NCBI RefSeq assembly: GCF_015555045.1
Contig: NZ_JADNJQ010000002.1
Coordinates: forward strand, 55,513 to 119,512
DNA length: 64,000 nt
DNA from: Collinsella aerofaciens
Lineage (GTDB): Bacteria > Actinomycetota > Coriobacteriia > Coriobacteriales > Coriobacteriaceae
Reading direction: 5' to 3'
Position numbers and translations under genes: made by a program. The notes below the pieces were generated by a model that made no database searches, was not told the origin of the DNA, and was given only the letters and a program-made list of their open reading frames with translations. Every line of letters starts with the position of its first letter. Within the stretch, counting starts at the first letter, position 1. This document shows, one piece after another, positions 44,485 through 53,701 of this stretch.

Positions 44485-45141
44485 CTATTTACCACCTTTC
44501 ATAGCCGGAATTCGGCCAACAACGGGAATGCCCAGGAGCTCTTCTGCCTCTTCGGCACCGCGGATGCGGGTGTTGAGCATGTCTGCCAAAACGACATAGG
44601 CAACTGCGATAAAGATGCCCGCGAGGAACGCGACAGCAACGTACAGCATACGCTTGGGACCGCTGGGGGCTTCGGGGGTCTTAGCCTTATCGATAACGTT
44701 GATGCTCTGGGCAGCGCCGACGTTCTGAGCGACCGTACTCACCGAGCTGGCCATGGCCCTTGCCACCTCTGCCGTCTCCTCGGCATCGGTGCCCGTCACC
44801 GAAAGCGTGATGACGCGCGTCGTGGTCTCGGAGGAAACGGAAATCTTGTAGTCGTCCAGATCGGCGAGGCCCAGATCCTTGGCAGCACCGCCCTTAACGC
44901 TATCGCTATCGAGCAGCGTGGCGATATCGTTGGAAAGCATCTGGCTCGCCGAAAGATCGTTGTAGCTCATCTGACCGCTATCGTCGGTCTTGGCGAGAAC
45001 GTACATGCTCGTCGTGGCGGTGTAGGTGTTGTCCATCATAGCGAAGGAGACGACGCCCATGGCGATCGCGCAGACCACCGGAAGGGCAATGACCAGCTTG
45101 AGGTGCTTTTTAAGCAGCTGGAACAGTTCGAGAAGGGTCAT
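44485..45141 (-). CDS. cpsC: CpsC/CapA-type chain length determinant protein
   Basis: The 218-residue Wzz-family membrane adaptor has two transmembrane helices (about residues 16-36, LVIALPVVCAIAMGVVSFAMM; and about 170-190, MLYVAVAFLAGIFIAVAYVV) flanking an extracellular domain. The pre-TM2 Pro-rich signature TPEAPSGPKR is present. The cytoplasmic tail LLGIPVVGRIPAM activates the kinase CpsD. GAAAGGC precedes the ATG. Upstream is a 27-bp palindrome (45244-45270) that may regulate the operon. Confidence 0.92.
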   Translation of the reverse strand: MTLLELFQLLKKHLKLVIALPVVCAIAMGVVSFAMMDNTYTATTSMYVLAKTDDSGQMSYNDLSASQMLSNDIATLLDSDSVKGGAAKDLGLADLDDYKISVSSETTTRVITLSVTGTDAEETAEVARAMASSVSTVAQNVGAAQSINVIDKAKTPEAPSGPKRMLYVAVAFLAGIFIAVAYVVLADMLNTRIRGAEEAEELLGIPVVGRIPAMKGGK

Positions 45142-45243
45142 GCAGCTTGCCTTTCATTTCCCTAGTTCGTATCGACAAAACTGCTCATATGATATCACAT
45201 CTTTCTGCCATGCCCGAACTCTATACATAAGATACAGTGTCCG

Positions 45244-45270
45244 CGCGTAAGTTGCACAACAACTTACGCG
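45244..45270 (-). promoter_or_regulatory. 27-bp palindrome upstream of cpsC
   Basis: Perfect 11-bp arms CGCGTAAGTTG / CAACTTACGCG with a CACAA loop, about 100 bases upstream of the cpsC start. There is no T-run on the minus strand, so an operator is as likely as a phoR terminator. Confidence 0.5.
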
Positions 45271-45319
45271 GCAGCGGAGGCGCGGGCGTATCGTCTAATC
45301 CTCGGTTTTTGCCACACAG

Positions 45320-46744
45320 CTACGCGAACGGTCCCTCTTGTTGCACGGGAAACGTCACCGTAATGGTAGTCCCCACGCCCGGTTCACTCGACAGGTCAAT
45401 CGCGGCATGATGGTACAGAGCGGCATGCTTAACGATGGCCAGACCCAAGCCTGTTCCGCCACGCGCCTTAGAACGACTCTTGTCCACACGGTAAAAACGC
45501 TCGAACACTTTACCCTGCTCTTCGGGCGCAATACCAATACCCGTGTCAGCAACAGACAGGTACGGACGGCCCTCATCGTTGGTTCCGCAGCGCAGCGTGA
45601 CCGTACCGCCAGGTTGGTTGTAGCGAATGGCGTTGCTTGCAAGGTTATAGATCAGCTCGTCGATCAGGCGCGACACGCCTTCGATCACCACGGGCTTCGT
45701 CTCGTGCCCAATGGTCACATTCGACTGCCGGGCAACCTGCTCAAGACGCTGTTCCACCGTCAAAATGGCGCGAGAGAGCTCGATAGGCTCCGTGGACCCA
45801 ATGGGCACCGCCTCGCCCTCAGATGCTCGCTCCGCCTCGTCCAAGTTGGAAAGCGTGAGGATGTCGTTAACGAGCGCCGCCAGGCGTCCCGCCTCGCGGT
45901 AGATGCGGCCGCCAAAGTTGCGCAGGTCGTCCTCGCCCTCGACCATGCCGTTTGCAATAAGCTCGGCATAGCCCGAAATCGCGGTAAGCGGGGTCTTGAG
46001 CTCATGAGTGATATTGGCCGTGAACTCGCGACGCATACGGTCATTATCGGCCAGCACCGCCATCTGGCGTTTAAGCTCCTGGCGCTGCGACTCAATGCGC
46101 TCGAGCATGGGAACCATCTCGGTGTAGGCATGTTCATAGCTACGGCGCGGGTGGTCCAAATCGACCTCCTGCAGCGGCGCAATGATGGCACGGGATTCGC
46201 GGCGCGCAAGGAAAAACGAAAGCACCGCGCCCGCCGCCGCGATAAGCAGCATCGGCGCCACCAGCGAAAGCAAAATCGCCGCGACGCCAGGCTGGGCTTG
46301 CGCCAAACGAACGACCTGACCGTTATCAAGGGCGACGGCGCGATATAGCATAATCTCGTCGAGCGTGGTGCTCGAGCGCTCCGCGGAGCCCGAACCGCTC
46401 TCAAGGGCCTCAATAACCTCGGGACGATCGCCATGGTTGGGCAACATGGAAGGAGACGCCTCGTTGTCGTAGGCGACCGATCCATCCCTGTTGATCAGCG
46501 TGATACGAAGGTCCTCGCGATCGAGACTTCGCAAAAATGCGATGGGCTCCTGCTGCTCGTTTAAGGCGGCGGCAATAAGCTCGGCTTCTTGCGAAAGGTT
46601 GGCACTCGTGGCGTCTGCCAAAGTGTTTTGCACAAAGAACGCGCCCAACACCGTAAAGGCAACAATCACCGCCATGGCACAGATAAAAATCGTCGCAAAC
46701 ACGCGATGCGAGAGCGTATGTTTTCCCTGAGGGGCAAAGACCAC
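45320..46744 (-). CDS. PhoR-like sensor histidine kinase
   Basis: The 474-residue membrane kinase starts with GTG 46744, 3 bases after the stop of the regulator gene, with GAGGAG at good spacing. TM1 lies at about residues 16-38, an extracellular sensor domain of about 110 residues follows, and TM2 lies at about 157-180. A HAMP-like linker leads to the HisKA box FTANITHELKTPLTAISGYAEL. The GHKL ATPase has N, G1 (SVADTGIGIAPEE), F (VFERFYRVDKSRS) and G2 (GGTGLGLAIVKHAAL) boxes. Order and neighbours (pstB-regulator-kinase) point to PhoR of the phosphate regulon. Confidence 0.88.
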   Translation of the reverse strand: MVFAPQGKHTLSHRVFATIFICAMAVIVAFTVLGAFFVQNTLADATSANLSQEAELIAAALNEQQEPIAFLRSLDREDLRITLINRDGSVAYDNEASPSMLPNHGDRPEVIEALESGSGSAERSSTTLDEIMLYRAVALDNGQVVRLAQAQPGVAAILLSLVAPMLLIAAAGAVLSFFLARRESRAIIAPLQEVDLDHPRRSYEHAYTEMVPMLERIESQRQELKRQMAVLADNDRMRREFTANITHELKTPLTAISGYAELIANGMVEGEDDLRNFGGRIYREAGRLAALVNDILTLSNLDEAERASEGEAVPIGSTEPIELSRAILTVEQRLEQVARQSNVTIGHETKPVVIEGVSRLIDELIYNLASNAIRYNQPGGTVTLRCGTNDEGRPYLSVADTGIGIAPEEQGKVFERFYRVDKSRSKARGGTGLGLAIVKHAALYHHAAIDLSSEPGVGTTITVTFPVQQEGPFA

Positions 46745-46747
46745 GGA

Positions 46748-47476
46748 CTACTCCTCCGATGCTGCTGCCGTAGCGACGGCATCTTCGACATCGCCACCGG
46801 CAGAAGGCTCGGCCAGGCGATAGCCCACGCCGCGCACCGTCTCGATAGCGCTGGCACGCTCGCCGAGCTTTTGGCGAAGCGTCTGTACGTGAACGTCGAC
46901 GGTACGCGAGCCGCCGTCGAAGTCCCAGCCCCACACGCTCTGCAGCAGCGACTCACGGGTAAAGACCACGCCGGGCTTGCGCATAAGATATTCGAGCAAA
47001 TCGAACTCACGCAAAGTAAGCTTGAGCGGCTCGCCAGCAACGGTCACCTCGCGATGGCTGGGCGAAAGCACGATATCGCCCACGCTGAGCACATCGCTCG
47101 CCTGCTTGACCATACCGCCGCGGCGCAGCAGCGCACGGCAACGGCTGGCAAGCTCCATGAGCGAAAACGGCTTGGTCAGATAGTCGTCGGCACCGCCATC
47201 GAGCGCCATTACCTTATCGAGCTCGGTATCCTTGGCAGTGAGCATCATGATGGGCACCGTCGCCGTCAGGCGGTCGGCGCGCAGGCGACGCATAATTGCC
47301 AAACCGTCGGTATCGGGCAGCATGATGTCGAGCAGGACGGTATCGGGTACCCGTCGCGCCACGGCGGCCTTAAACTCGCCATCGCACGAAAAGCCTTCGG
47401 CCTCGATTCCCTGCTTGCGCAGTGCATAGACCGTCAAATCCCTGATGTTGTCATCGTCCTCGACGTAATAGATCAT
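46748..47476 (-). CDS. PhoB/PhoP-like response regulator
   Basis: The 242-residue OmpR-family regulator starts at ATG 47476 (MIYYVEDDDN) with AAAGGGG upstream. The receiver has the acidic cluster Asp7-Asp9, phosphoacceptor Asp50 (VLLDIMLPDTDG), the Thr in MMLTAKD and the Lys in YLTKPF. The winged helix follows (LTLREFDLLEYLMRKPG, GGSRTVDVHVQTLRQKLG, TVRGVGYRLAEP). The last 20 residues are an Ala/Glu-rich tail. Encoded 64 bases after pstB and just before the kinase gene, it probably activates phosphate uptake genes. Confidence 0.88.
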   Translation of the reverse strand: MIYYVEDDDNIRDLTVYALRKQGIEAEGFSCDGEFKAAVARRVPDTVLLDIMLPDTDGLAIMRRLRADRLTATVPIMMLTAKDTELDKVMALDGGADDYLTKPFSLMELASRCRALLRRGGMVKQASDVLSVGDIVLSPSHREVTVAGEPLKLTLREFDLLEYLMRKPGVVFTRESLLQSVWGWDFDGGSRTVDVHVQTLRQKLGERASAIETVRGVGYRLAEPSAGGDVEDAVATAAASEE

Positions 47477-47540
47477 GTTGAACCCCTTTGCGGCCGGCAT
47501 GACCGCATCTTAACCCTAAAGGTACCTTTACTAGATGGTA

Positions 47541-48416
47541 TCAGCCAAAACGTCCCGTTAAATAATCCGCCGTGCGCGGGTCGGTGGGATTTTTGAAGAG
47601 CTGAGCGGTGGGTGCGTGCTCCACTAACTCGCCCAGCAAGAAAAACGCGACCGAGTCGGAGATGCGCGCCGCCTGCTGCATATTGTGCGTAACGACCACG
47701 AGCGTACAGGTCTCTTTGAGCTCGCAGGCCAGCTGCTCAACCACCAGCGTCGACACGGGATCGAGAGCGCTCGTGGGCTCGTCCATCAGCAGAATATCGG
47801 GCTGCACGGCAAGCGCGCGGGCGATGCACAGACGCTGCTGCTGCCCGCCCGAAAGGCCCAGCCCCGACTCCTTGAGTTTGTCCTTGACCTCATCCCATAG
47901 CGCAGCGCGACGAAGAGAGTCCTCGACCAACTCATCCAGAACGGCGCGGTCGCGCACGCCCATGCCGCGTGGACCATACGCGACGTTGTCGTAGATGCTC
48001 ATGGGAAACGGGTTGGGGCGCTGGAACACCATGCCCACGCGCTGGCGCAGGCGGCAGATGTCGTAGTCGCCCAGGATATCCTGGCCGTCGAGCGCGATCT
48101 TACCCTCGATGCGGCAGTCCTTGATGTCGTCGTTCATGCGGTTAAAGCAACGCAGCAGCGTCGACTTGCCGCAGCCCGAAGGACCGATAAACGAGGTGAT
48201 CTGCTTGTCGCGAATCTTGATGGATACGTCCTTGAGCGCGTGGTGGTCGCCATAGAACAGATCGAGGCCCTCGACGTCGATGCGCGTCGACGAGGCGGCA
48301 AGATCCTGCGCCGTGGGACGAGTCGCGTCCCCGACTTCGCGCTCGTGCGCAGCCTCGGCTTGCGCCTCCATTAGCTCCTCGAGCTCCGTGGGCTCCATAG
48401 CCGCAGCAGCCGTCAT
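47541..48416 (-). CDS. pstB: Phosphate ABC transporter ATP-binding protein PstB
   Basis: The 291-residue ATPase starts at ATG 48416 with GGAGG 8 bases upstream. It has an acidic/Ala-rich N-terminal extension of about 40 residues not found in most PstB proteins. The ABC core is clear: [15 protein letters not shown], Walker [10 protein letters not shown], the PstB-typical [10 protein letters not shown] and [22 protein letters not shown], signature [15 protein letters not shown], Walker [13 protein letters not shown] and [11 protein letters not shown]. It energises phosphate import by PstCA and joins PhoR signalling. pstS, pstC and pstA are not adjacent, which is unusual. Confidence 0.94.
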   Translation of the reverse strand: MTAAAAMEPTELEELMEAQAEAAHEREVGDATRPTAQDLAASSTRIDVEGLDLFYGDHHALKDVSIKIRDKQITSFIGPSGCGKSTLLRCFNRMNDDIKDCRIEGKIALDGQDILGDYDICRLRQRVGMVFQRPNPFPMSIYDNVAYGPRGMGVRDRAVLDELVEDSLRRAALWDEVKDKLKESGLGLSGGQQQRLCIARALAVQPDILLMDEPTSALDPVSTLVVEQLACELKETCTLVVVTHNMQQAARISDSVAFFLLGELVEHAPTAQLFKNPTDPRTADYLTGRFG

Positions 48417-48519
48417 ACCGCATACCTCCACATCGATATCAATTCAGCAGTATCGATAGTAGAAATCGCGGCTCATATGCACGTGAGCGCATTGTCAGGT
48501 GTTTGTAAGGGCGCCTACG

Positions 48520-49758
48520 CTACGCGGCAGGCAGCTCGATGGTAAAGACGGTATGCTCGGGCGTCGATTCGCACGCGATGGTACCGCCATGCGCGCATAC
48601 AATCTCCTTGGCGATGGCGAGGCCCAGCCCAGCACCGCCGCGATTGGTCGCACGCGCTGCATCCAGGCGATAAAACTTCTCAAAGATCACCTTGAGCTTA
48701 GCCGCGGGAATCGGGTCACCATGGTTAATAAAGCGCACGCGCACGCCGCCGTCATCTTGGCGTCGGGCCTCGATCGTAATGGTCGAGCCTTCGTAACTAT
48801 AGGCGACGGCGTTTTTCATGATGTTGTTGAACACGCGCGCCATCTTGTCGCCATCCACAAGCACCGTCAGGTCCTCGCAGATATCAACCTGGACTTCCTT
48901 GTGCTGTTCGTTGAGAATGGGATAGAACTCGTCGGCCACCTGCGCCAGCAATAGCCCCAAATCGACGTAGGCGCGGGTAAGCACGATATCGTGGAAATCG
49001 AAACGCGTGATGTCGAAGAACTCCTCGATGAGCGCATCGAGCCGGTGGGCCTTGTCGAGTGCCACGCCTGTAAAGCGCGCACGCTGCTCAAGCGGCAAAT
49101 CGGGAGCCTCCTGCAGGAGCGAAAGATAGCCCACCACACTGGCGAGCGGCGTACGCAGGTCGTGCGCCAGGTACGTAACCAGGTCATCTTTGCGATGCGA
49201 TTCGTCGCGCAAGGCCTGTTGAACCTTACGCTCGCAATCGCGCGCCCGGTTGAGCGCACCCTCGACCTTGAGAAAGTCGCCGTCGATGGTATCCCACGTG
49301 TCGGGGTCATCAATCAGACGGTCCTGAATACGGGCGGCGATTACGCGGTCGGCATGCTGCTCGCCTTGCTCATAACCCTGGTAATACAGGGCGCGCCCGC
49401 AAAAGAACAGGACACAGACGGCGAGCGCCAGCACAAAGCCGAGCATGTTGAATACAAAGCCGGCATCGAACAACACCGGCCCTTCGATGCCGCCGAGCGC
49501 CATGGCGCCAATCGCCAACGTCATGGCCCACGCGGCGCCGCCAATCACCACGCAGCGGCGCACGATCTCAAATCGATCGATCAGCAAAAAGCCGACAAGC
49601 AGCACCGCCAAGATTCCGACGATGTTGTCGATGCCAATCAGCAGCAGGCTCAGCAAAAAGAGCAGCACCGTTGCAAGCGCGCGGTTGTCGACGACCGACC
49701 TCACGTATTCAAAGAGCCGATCGGGCACCTCGAATGCCCGCCTATCGTCTTTTGTCAT
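48520..49758 (-). CDS. VanS-like sensor histidine kinase
   Basis: The 412-residue kinase starts at ATG 49758 (MTKDDRRAFE). It has four N-terminal transmembrane segments (about residues 28-60 and 70-125) with very little extracellular sequence, then a linker. The HisKA box DDLVTYLAHDLRTPLASVVGYLSLL is strikingly close to VanS of glycopeptide resistance systems. The ATPase boxes NNIMKNAVAYS, HGDPIPAAKL, EKFYRLDAARATNRGGAGLGLAIAKEI follow. It is partnered with the regulator gene upstream and faces a D-Ala-D-Ala carboxypeptidase gene. A wall-precursor signal is plausible. No vanHAX genes occur in the window. Confidence 0.88.
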   Translation of the reverse strand: MTKDDRRAFEVPDRLFEYVRSVVDNRALATVLLFLLSLLLIGIDNIVGILAVLLVGFLLIDRFEIVRRCVVIGGAAWAMTLAIGAMALGGIEGPVLFDAGFVFNMLGFVLALAVCVLFFCGRALYYQGYEQGEQHADRVIAARIQDRLIDDPDTWDTIDGDFLKVEGALNRARDCERKVQQALRDESHRKDDLVTYLAHDLRTPLASVVGYLSLLQEAPDLPLEQRARFTGVALDKAHRLDALIEEFFDITRFDFHDIVLTRAYVDLGLLLAQVADEFYPILNEQHKEVQVDICEDLTVLVDGDKMARVFNNIMKNAVAYSYEGSTITIEARRQDDGGVRVRFINHGDPIPAAKLKVIFEKFYRLDAARATNRGGAGLGLAIAKEIVCAHGGTIACESTPEHTVFTIELPAA

Positions 49759-49783
49759 ATCCACTTCCCCACCATCAAAGGCG

Positions 49784-50479
49784 TTATTCGATTATGTAGC
49801 CGACGCCCCAGACGTTTTTGATAAAGCGCGGCTTTTGTGCGTCGTCGCCGATCTTTTCGCGCAGGTGGCGAATGTGCACCATCACCGTGTTGTTGGAACC
49901 GGGCATAAAGTCCTCGTTCCACACCGCGCGGAACAGGTCCTCAACGGCCACCACGCTGCCATGATGCTCGACCAGATACAGCAAGATGGAATACTCGATG
50001 GGCGTGAGGCGAACCGGCGAACCGTCCACTGCCACGGAACGAGCATCGCGGTTGATCTCCAGGCCGTCGAGCTGGATGGTCGGCGACTCGGCCGCCTGCG
50101 AGCGGCTACCGTAGCTGGTGTAGCGGCGAAGCTGAGCGTGCACGCGCGCGATGAGCTCCAGCGGACGGAACGGCTTAACCACGTAATCGTCCGCGCCAAG
50201 CGAAAGGCCCTCGATCTTGTCTTGCTGGGCATCACGCGCCGTCAGCATGATCACGGGATAGGTATGGCTGGAACGGATCGTACGCAGCAACTCAAAACCA
50301 TCGATATCGGGCAGCATGACATCCAGCAGCGCCAGATCGAACTCCTGCTCCAAGATTGCCTTGGCAGCATCGGCCCCGCTATAGGCAATCTGGACATCAA
50401 AGCCCTCTTTTGTAAGGTAGATACCAACCAAGTCGGCGATGGCCTTCTCGTCATCAACTACCAAAATGCGCTCATTCAT
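49784..50479 (-). CDS. VanR-like response regulator
   Basis: The 231-residue OmpR-family regulator starts at ATG 50479 with GAGAGGAG upstream. The receiver has Asp9-Asp10, phosphoacceptor Asp53 (LALLDVMLPDIDG), Thr in MLTARD and Lys in VVKPFRPLELIARV. The winged helix has LTPIEYSILLYLVEHHGSVVAVEDL, NTVMVHIRHLREKIG and KNVWGVGYIIE, a VanR-like sequence. The gene diverges from the carboxypeptidase gene, with about 200 bases between starts that could hold shared operators. Probably cotranscribed with the kinase (25-base gap). Confidence 0.88.
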   Translation of the reverse strand: MNERILVVDDEKAIADLVGIYLTKEGFDVQIAYSGADAAKAILEQEFDLALLDVMLPDIDGFELLRTIRSSHTYPVIMLTARDAQQDKIEGLSLGADDYVVKPFRPLELIARVHAQLRRYTSYGSRSQAAESPTIQLDGLEINRDARSVAVDGSPVRLTPIEYSILLYLVEHHGSVVAVEDLFRAVWNEDFMPGSNNTVMVHIRHLREKIGDDAQKPRFIKNVWGVGYIIE

Positions 50480-50676
50480 GCGTGCTCCTCTCGCGCTCCA
50501 TTATGCCCGAGTCGACGCACGCCACACACAACAAGCGTGGGTGATTAAGTCGGCCTTGAGCACCCTTGTGCCCGTTCGGGCGCAGATGTGGGCCACGCAC
50601 GCACGCGATGATTGCCGACGCCGGCAAACGATATACTCTAGTTCCAGAAGAGACCATCCCGTCGAAAGCGAAATCT

Positions 50677-52017
50677 GTGAAGCCCCTCACCTCTTTTGCA
50701 CAGCGCTCAGCCCAGCTTGCCGCCGGCTTTGTCTGCGCTATCGCCCTTGCCGCTGGCGCGCCCACCGTCGCCGGCGCCCAAGTGCTCACGACCGACAATG
50801 TTTGCGGCAAAACCGCCGATGCGCGCGGCATCACGGCTGAAAACCTGCCCGATATCGATGCGACCAATGCCCTCGTCATGGGCAAAGACGGCACCGTCTA
50901 CTATGCCCGCGATGCTGACAAACAGGTCAAGATTGCCTCGATCACCAAGGTCATGACCGCAATCCTAACCGTCGAGAATTGCAAGATGGACGAGAAGGTC
51001 ACGGTGAGCAACGCCGCAGCCACCGTGGGTAATTCGACCGCCGGCTTGCTCGAAGGCGACGAGCTCACAGTAAAACAGGCCCTGCGCGGCCTGATGATTC
51101 CCTCGGGCAACGACGCCGCCATCGTGCTCGCCGAATATGTGGGTAAGAAGATCGACCCTAAGACCAAAGACGCCGAGGCCACATTTGTGAAGGCCATGAA
51201 CGAGCGCGCCAAGAAGCTCGGCTGCACCGGTACGCTTTTTGAAAACCCGCATGGTCTGGACTTTGATGAGTGGACCGGAGACATGCACTCAACCGCACAC
51301 GACGTAGCGCTGATGATGCAAGAGGCCATGAAAAACGACACGATCCGCGAGGTCGTAGCGAGCGATGATTCCTGGATTGAGGTTACGGGCGCCGACGGTT
51401 CCGACCATTCTCATTCCATGGATACACACAATGAGCTGCTGGGGCAGGACGGCAATATCGGCGGTAAGACCGGCACCACCGACGATGCCGGCTATTGCTT
51501 TACGGGAGCCTACAACCGCGATGGCGACGAGACCTACACCGTCGTTTTGAACTCCAGCACCACCGACCAGCGCTTTGCCGACACGGCCGCCCTTGCCAAC
51601 TGGTACTACGGCCACAAGGTGACGGTTGCGATCGCCAACACGCAGGAAAAGACCGCCAACGGCAATCCGCTCATCGCGCGCATTAGCCAGACCGATTGGA
51701 CGGACAAGACGATCGATGCCACGCTCGCCGACCCCGCAGCTCAGGCAACCGTCTTTTCGCTTGCTGGAGAGGTGACCGAAAAGGTTACCTACGATGACCT
51801 TTCGGGCACGGTGCATGTGGGCGACAAGGTGGGCAGCGTGACGCTCAAGCAAGACGGCACCAAGATCGCCGTCATGGATTTGGTTGCCGACGAGGAAGAC
51901 TCGGGGCCGAATCCCATTGAGTGGCTCCTTGTAAAACTCGACCGCTTGGGCCGCCGCATCGACAACCGCCCACTTACGGCAGAAAGCGAGACCATCGCCA
52001 AGGCGCCCGAGGTGTAG
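50677..52017 (+). CDS. D-alanyl-D-alanine carboxypeptidase (S11 family, PBP5-like)
   Basis: The GTG at 50677 gives 446 residues beginning with a proper signal peptide (VKPLTSFAQRSAQLAAGFVC..., cleavage near AVAGA-type site at about 34). A TATACT promoter element at 50631-50636 lies between the GTG and the in-frame ATG 50608, favouring the GTG; no strong Shine-Dalgarno is seen for either. The penicillin-binding motifs are Ser88-x-x-Lys91 (ASITKVM), Ser143-Gly-Asn145 (PSGNDAA) and Lys264-Thr-Gly (GGKTGTT). A beta-rich C-terminal domain and a basic amphipathic end (WLLVKLDRLGRRIDNR) suggest membrane attachment. It trims the terminal D-Ala of peptidoglycan stems. Confidence 0.92.
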   Translation: MKPLTSFAQRSAQLAAGFVCAIALAAGAPTVAGAQVLTTDNVCGKTADARGITAENLPDIDATNALVMGKDGTVYYARDADKQVKIASITKVMTAILTVENCKMDEKVTVSNAAATVGNSTAGLLEGDELTVKQALRGLMIPSGNDAAIVLAEYVGKKIDPKTKDAEATFVKAMNERAKKLGCTGTLFENPHGLDFDEWTGDMHSTAHDVALMMQEAMKNDTIREVVASDDSWIEVTGADGSDHSHSMDTHNELLGQDGNIGGKTGTTDDAGYCFTGAYNRDGDETYTVVLNSSTTDQRFADTAALANWYYGHKVTVAIANTQEKTANGNPLIARISQTDWTDKTIDATLADPAAQATVFSLAGEVTEKVTYDDLSGTVHVGDKVGSVTLKQDGTKIAVMDLVADEEDSGPNPIEWLLVKLDRLGRRIDNRPLTAESETIAKAPEV

Positions 52018-52046
52018 GGCTGGGGGAACATTACATTTGAGATTGG

Positions 52047-52074
52047 AGAGGCGTCCAACGGGGCGCCTCTTTTT
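52047..52074 (+). terminator. Intrinsic terminator of the carboxypeptidase gene
   Basis: AGAGGCG / CGCCTCT stem with a 10-base loop, followed by TTTT. Confidence 0.85.
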
Positions 52075-52178
52075 GAATACCTCTTAAACGGGATGCGTCA
52101 GAATCACCAAAGCGACATTGCTAGCCGTTTACCTTCGCTGTGTCTTTTCGGACCTTGAAAACGGGTCCACCGGGCATG

Positions 52179-53329
52179 CTAGTAGATCCTTTCGACCTCC
52201 TTGGTCAAGGCCCTGAAAAGATCCCCAGCTGAGGGGTCTGCCCCAGGACACAGCGATTGCCAGGCACCCGTTTCTCCGATGGTGCCCGCACTCGTCATAA
52301 CAAGATCGTCGCTCCGCCTGCGAATGGAGACACTAACGGAGCGGCCATTATGGAACCCATGGATATCGACTTTATTTATGCGCCCATCAGCTAGATAACT
52401 AATCATGACATTGATGCTGTCACCATACTCCGGCAATTCGAAGCCGTGGGAATCCATCAATAGCTTCACATCCTGATGGTAAATGCGGGCCTCGACGACA
52501 TTCTTGGGCATTTTCCCCGTCTTTGTTGGAGAGCAAAAGCTGATGCTTGGCTCCTCTTCGCTCATGCCTCGGTCAAACCTAAGCATGCACGGGCATACCG
52601 ACTCAATGGTTCGCAAGGCGTCCGCCGCGACCTTTTCCTCGGTAAACATCTCCACGTCGATGCCGTTTTCTTCCATATAGGCACGGTTTTTACGTTGAAG
52701 CTCTAGCCGAGCCGCAGCCTCCCCATCTCCACGCTGTTCCCAATTTCCGGAGTCGGCGACATTTCGATCGAATGTAGAATCAACGGAACATGGCGCTTGC
52801 TGTTGAGTCGGATCACTGTCGCCGAGACGCCTTAGCTCGGAGCGTCTCATCAGTAGTGTCACAATATCAAACAGCCAACCAAATCCAAAAAGGCCAAAGG
52901 TAAAGAGATATAGAAAGAAGCTACCCCACATCCGTGCATACGCCCTACGAGCGCCCGACCACCCAAGAAGGAAGCATAGCAAAAGCGCCTTGTTTGCCCT
53001 GTCAACCGACGTAATCTCTCGAGTGAGAGATTTCTGTTCAGGCTTCGCCAAAGGTGTAATTTCATGCGATGAAACAGTAATTGAGGACGTCCTTGACGCC
53101 GAGCTCCGAGCGCCTGATTTAGCAACGGCGCGAGCGACATCCCCAACTCCGACGGTCGTTCTGCTGTATACGGCATTGTAAGCAGCCTTCTTCGGATTTT
53201 GATCCACCCCATGCCCTTCTTACCATAGCCGGGGATTATCGCCCGCCTTACCGCGCGCTTCGCTCTGCCGGTCGTTCTTGCCTTGAGTGATGTCTTTAGA
53301 TTCGGCTTACGCAGCCCGACCTTTACCAT
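52179..53329 (-). CDS. TM2-like membrane protein with an apparent -1 frameshift
   Basis: The main frame (GTG 53207 to 52179) begins DQNPKKAAYNAVYSRTTVGV. Directly upstream, in a different frame, ATG 53329 with GGAG 9-12 bases upstream encodes MVKVGLRKPNLKTSLKARTT...GYGKKGMGWIK, whose end joins naturally to NPKKAAYN. The two parts make one 383-residue protein if the ribosome slips -1, or if one A is missing, at the A-run of the coding strand (53197-53200). A degenerate TM2 module follows (ANKALLLCFLLGWSGARRAY, FFLYLFTFGLFGFGWLFDIVTLL), then a soluble C-terminal domain of about 200 residues that I do not recognise. Function unknown. Sequencing error is possible. Confidence 0.7.
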
Positions 53330-53469
53330 ATTTCTACTCCATCCCCTCGGAACCCCACACCGGGGTGCACGAGCACGCCTGGGTCTCCCCGTTTTCAAGC
53401 GCCCCGTGTTTGCCTAATGTTCACGCCCTTTCGGACTCTAATCCCCAGCCGCCATTCTTGATAATAAAA

Positions 53470-53491
53470 AAGGGCCCCAAATGGGACCCTT
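53470..53491 (-). terminator. Terminator of tRNA-Ser
   Basis: AAGGGCCCC / GGGACCCTT stem with one wobble pair and a short loop; TTTTTTATT follows on the minus strand. Confidence 0.75.
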
Positions 53492-53505
53492 CTTCAAAGT
53501 CATAC

Positions 53506-53596
53506 TGGCGGAGAGCTGGGGATTCGAACCCCAGATGCCCTTTTGGGGCATACTCGCTTAGCAGGCGAGCACCTTCGGCCTCTCGGTCAGCTCTCC
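53506..53596 (-). tRNA. tRNA-Ser (anticodon GCU)
   Basis: On the minus strand the gene starts GGAGAGC and ends GCTCTCC-G-CCA (CCA encoded). The anticodon arm CTCGC-CTGCTAA-GCGAG gives anticodon GCU. A long variable arm (ATGCCCC...GGGGCAT region) marks a class II tRNA, and the T arm CTGGGGTTCGAATCCCCAG is complete. It reads AGC/AGU codons. Confidence 0.96.
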
Positions 53597-53701
53597 GTAA
53601 CAGCCGTTCTATAGTAACCAAACAGCCGAAGTTGGGCAAGGGGAATTTTGAGGCGTTTCCTCTTTTACCTCTCTTTTACCAGTAAACGTCTCAGTCAATC
53701 A

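Noticed and set aside
48520..52017. Glycopeptide resistance (van) operon
   Set aside because: No D-lactate dehydrogenase, D-Ala-D-Lac/Ser ligase or VanX dipeptidase is present; only the regulatory pair and a normal PBP5-type carboxypeptidase.
53421..53639. 72-codon frame on the minus strand overlapping tRNA-Ser
   Set aside because: It covers the complete tRNA-Ser gene and its terminator; no coding signal.
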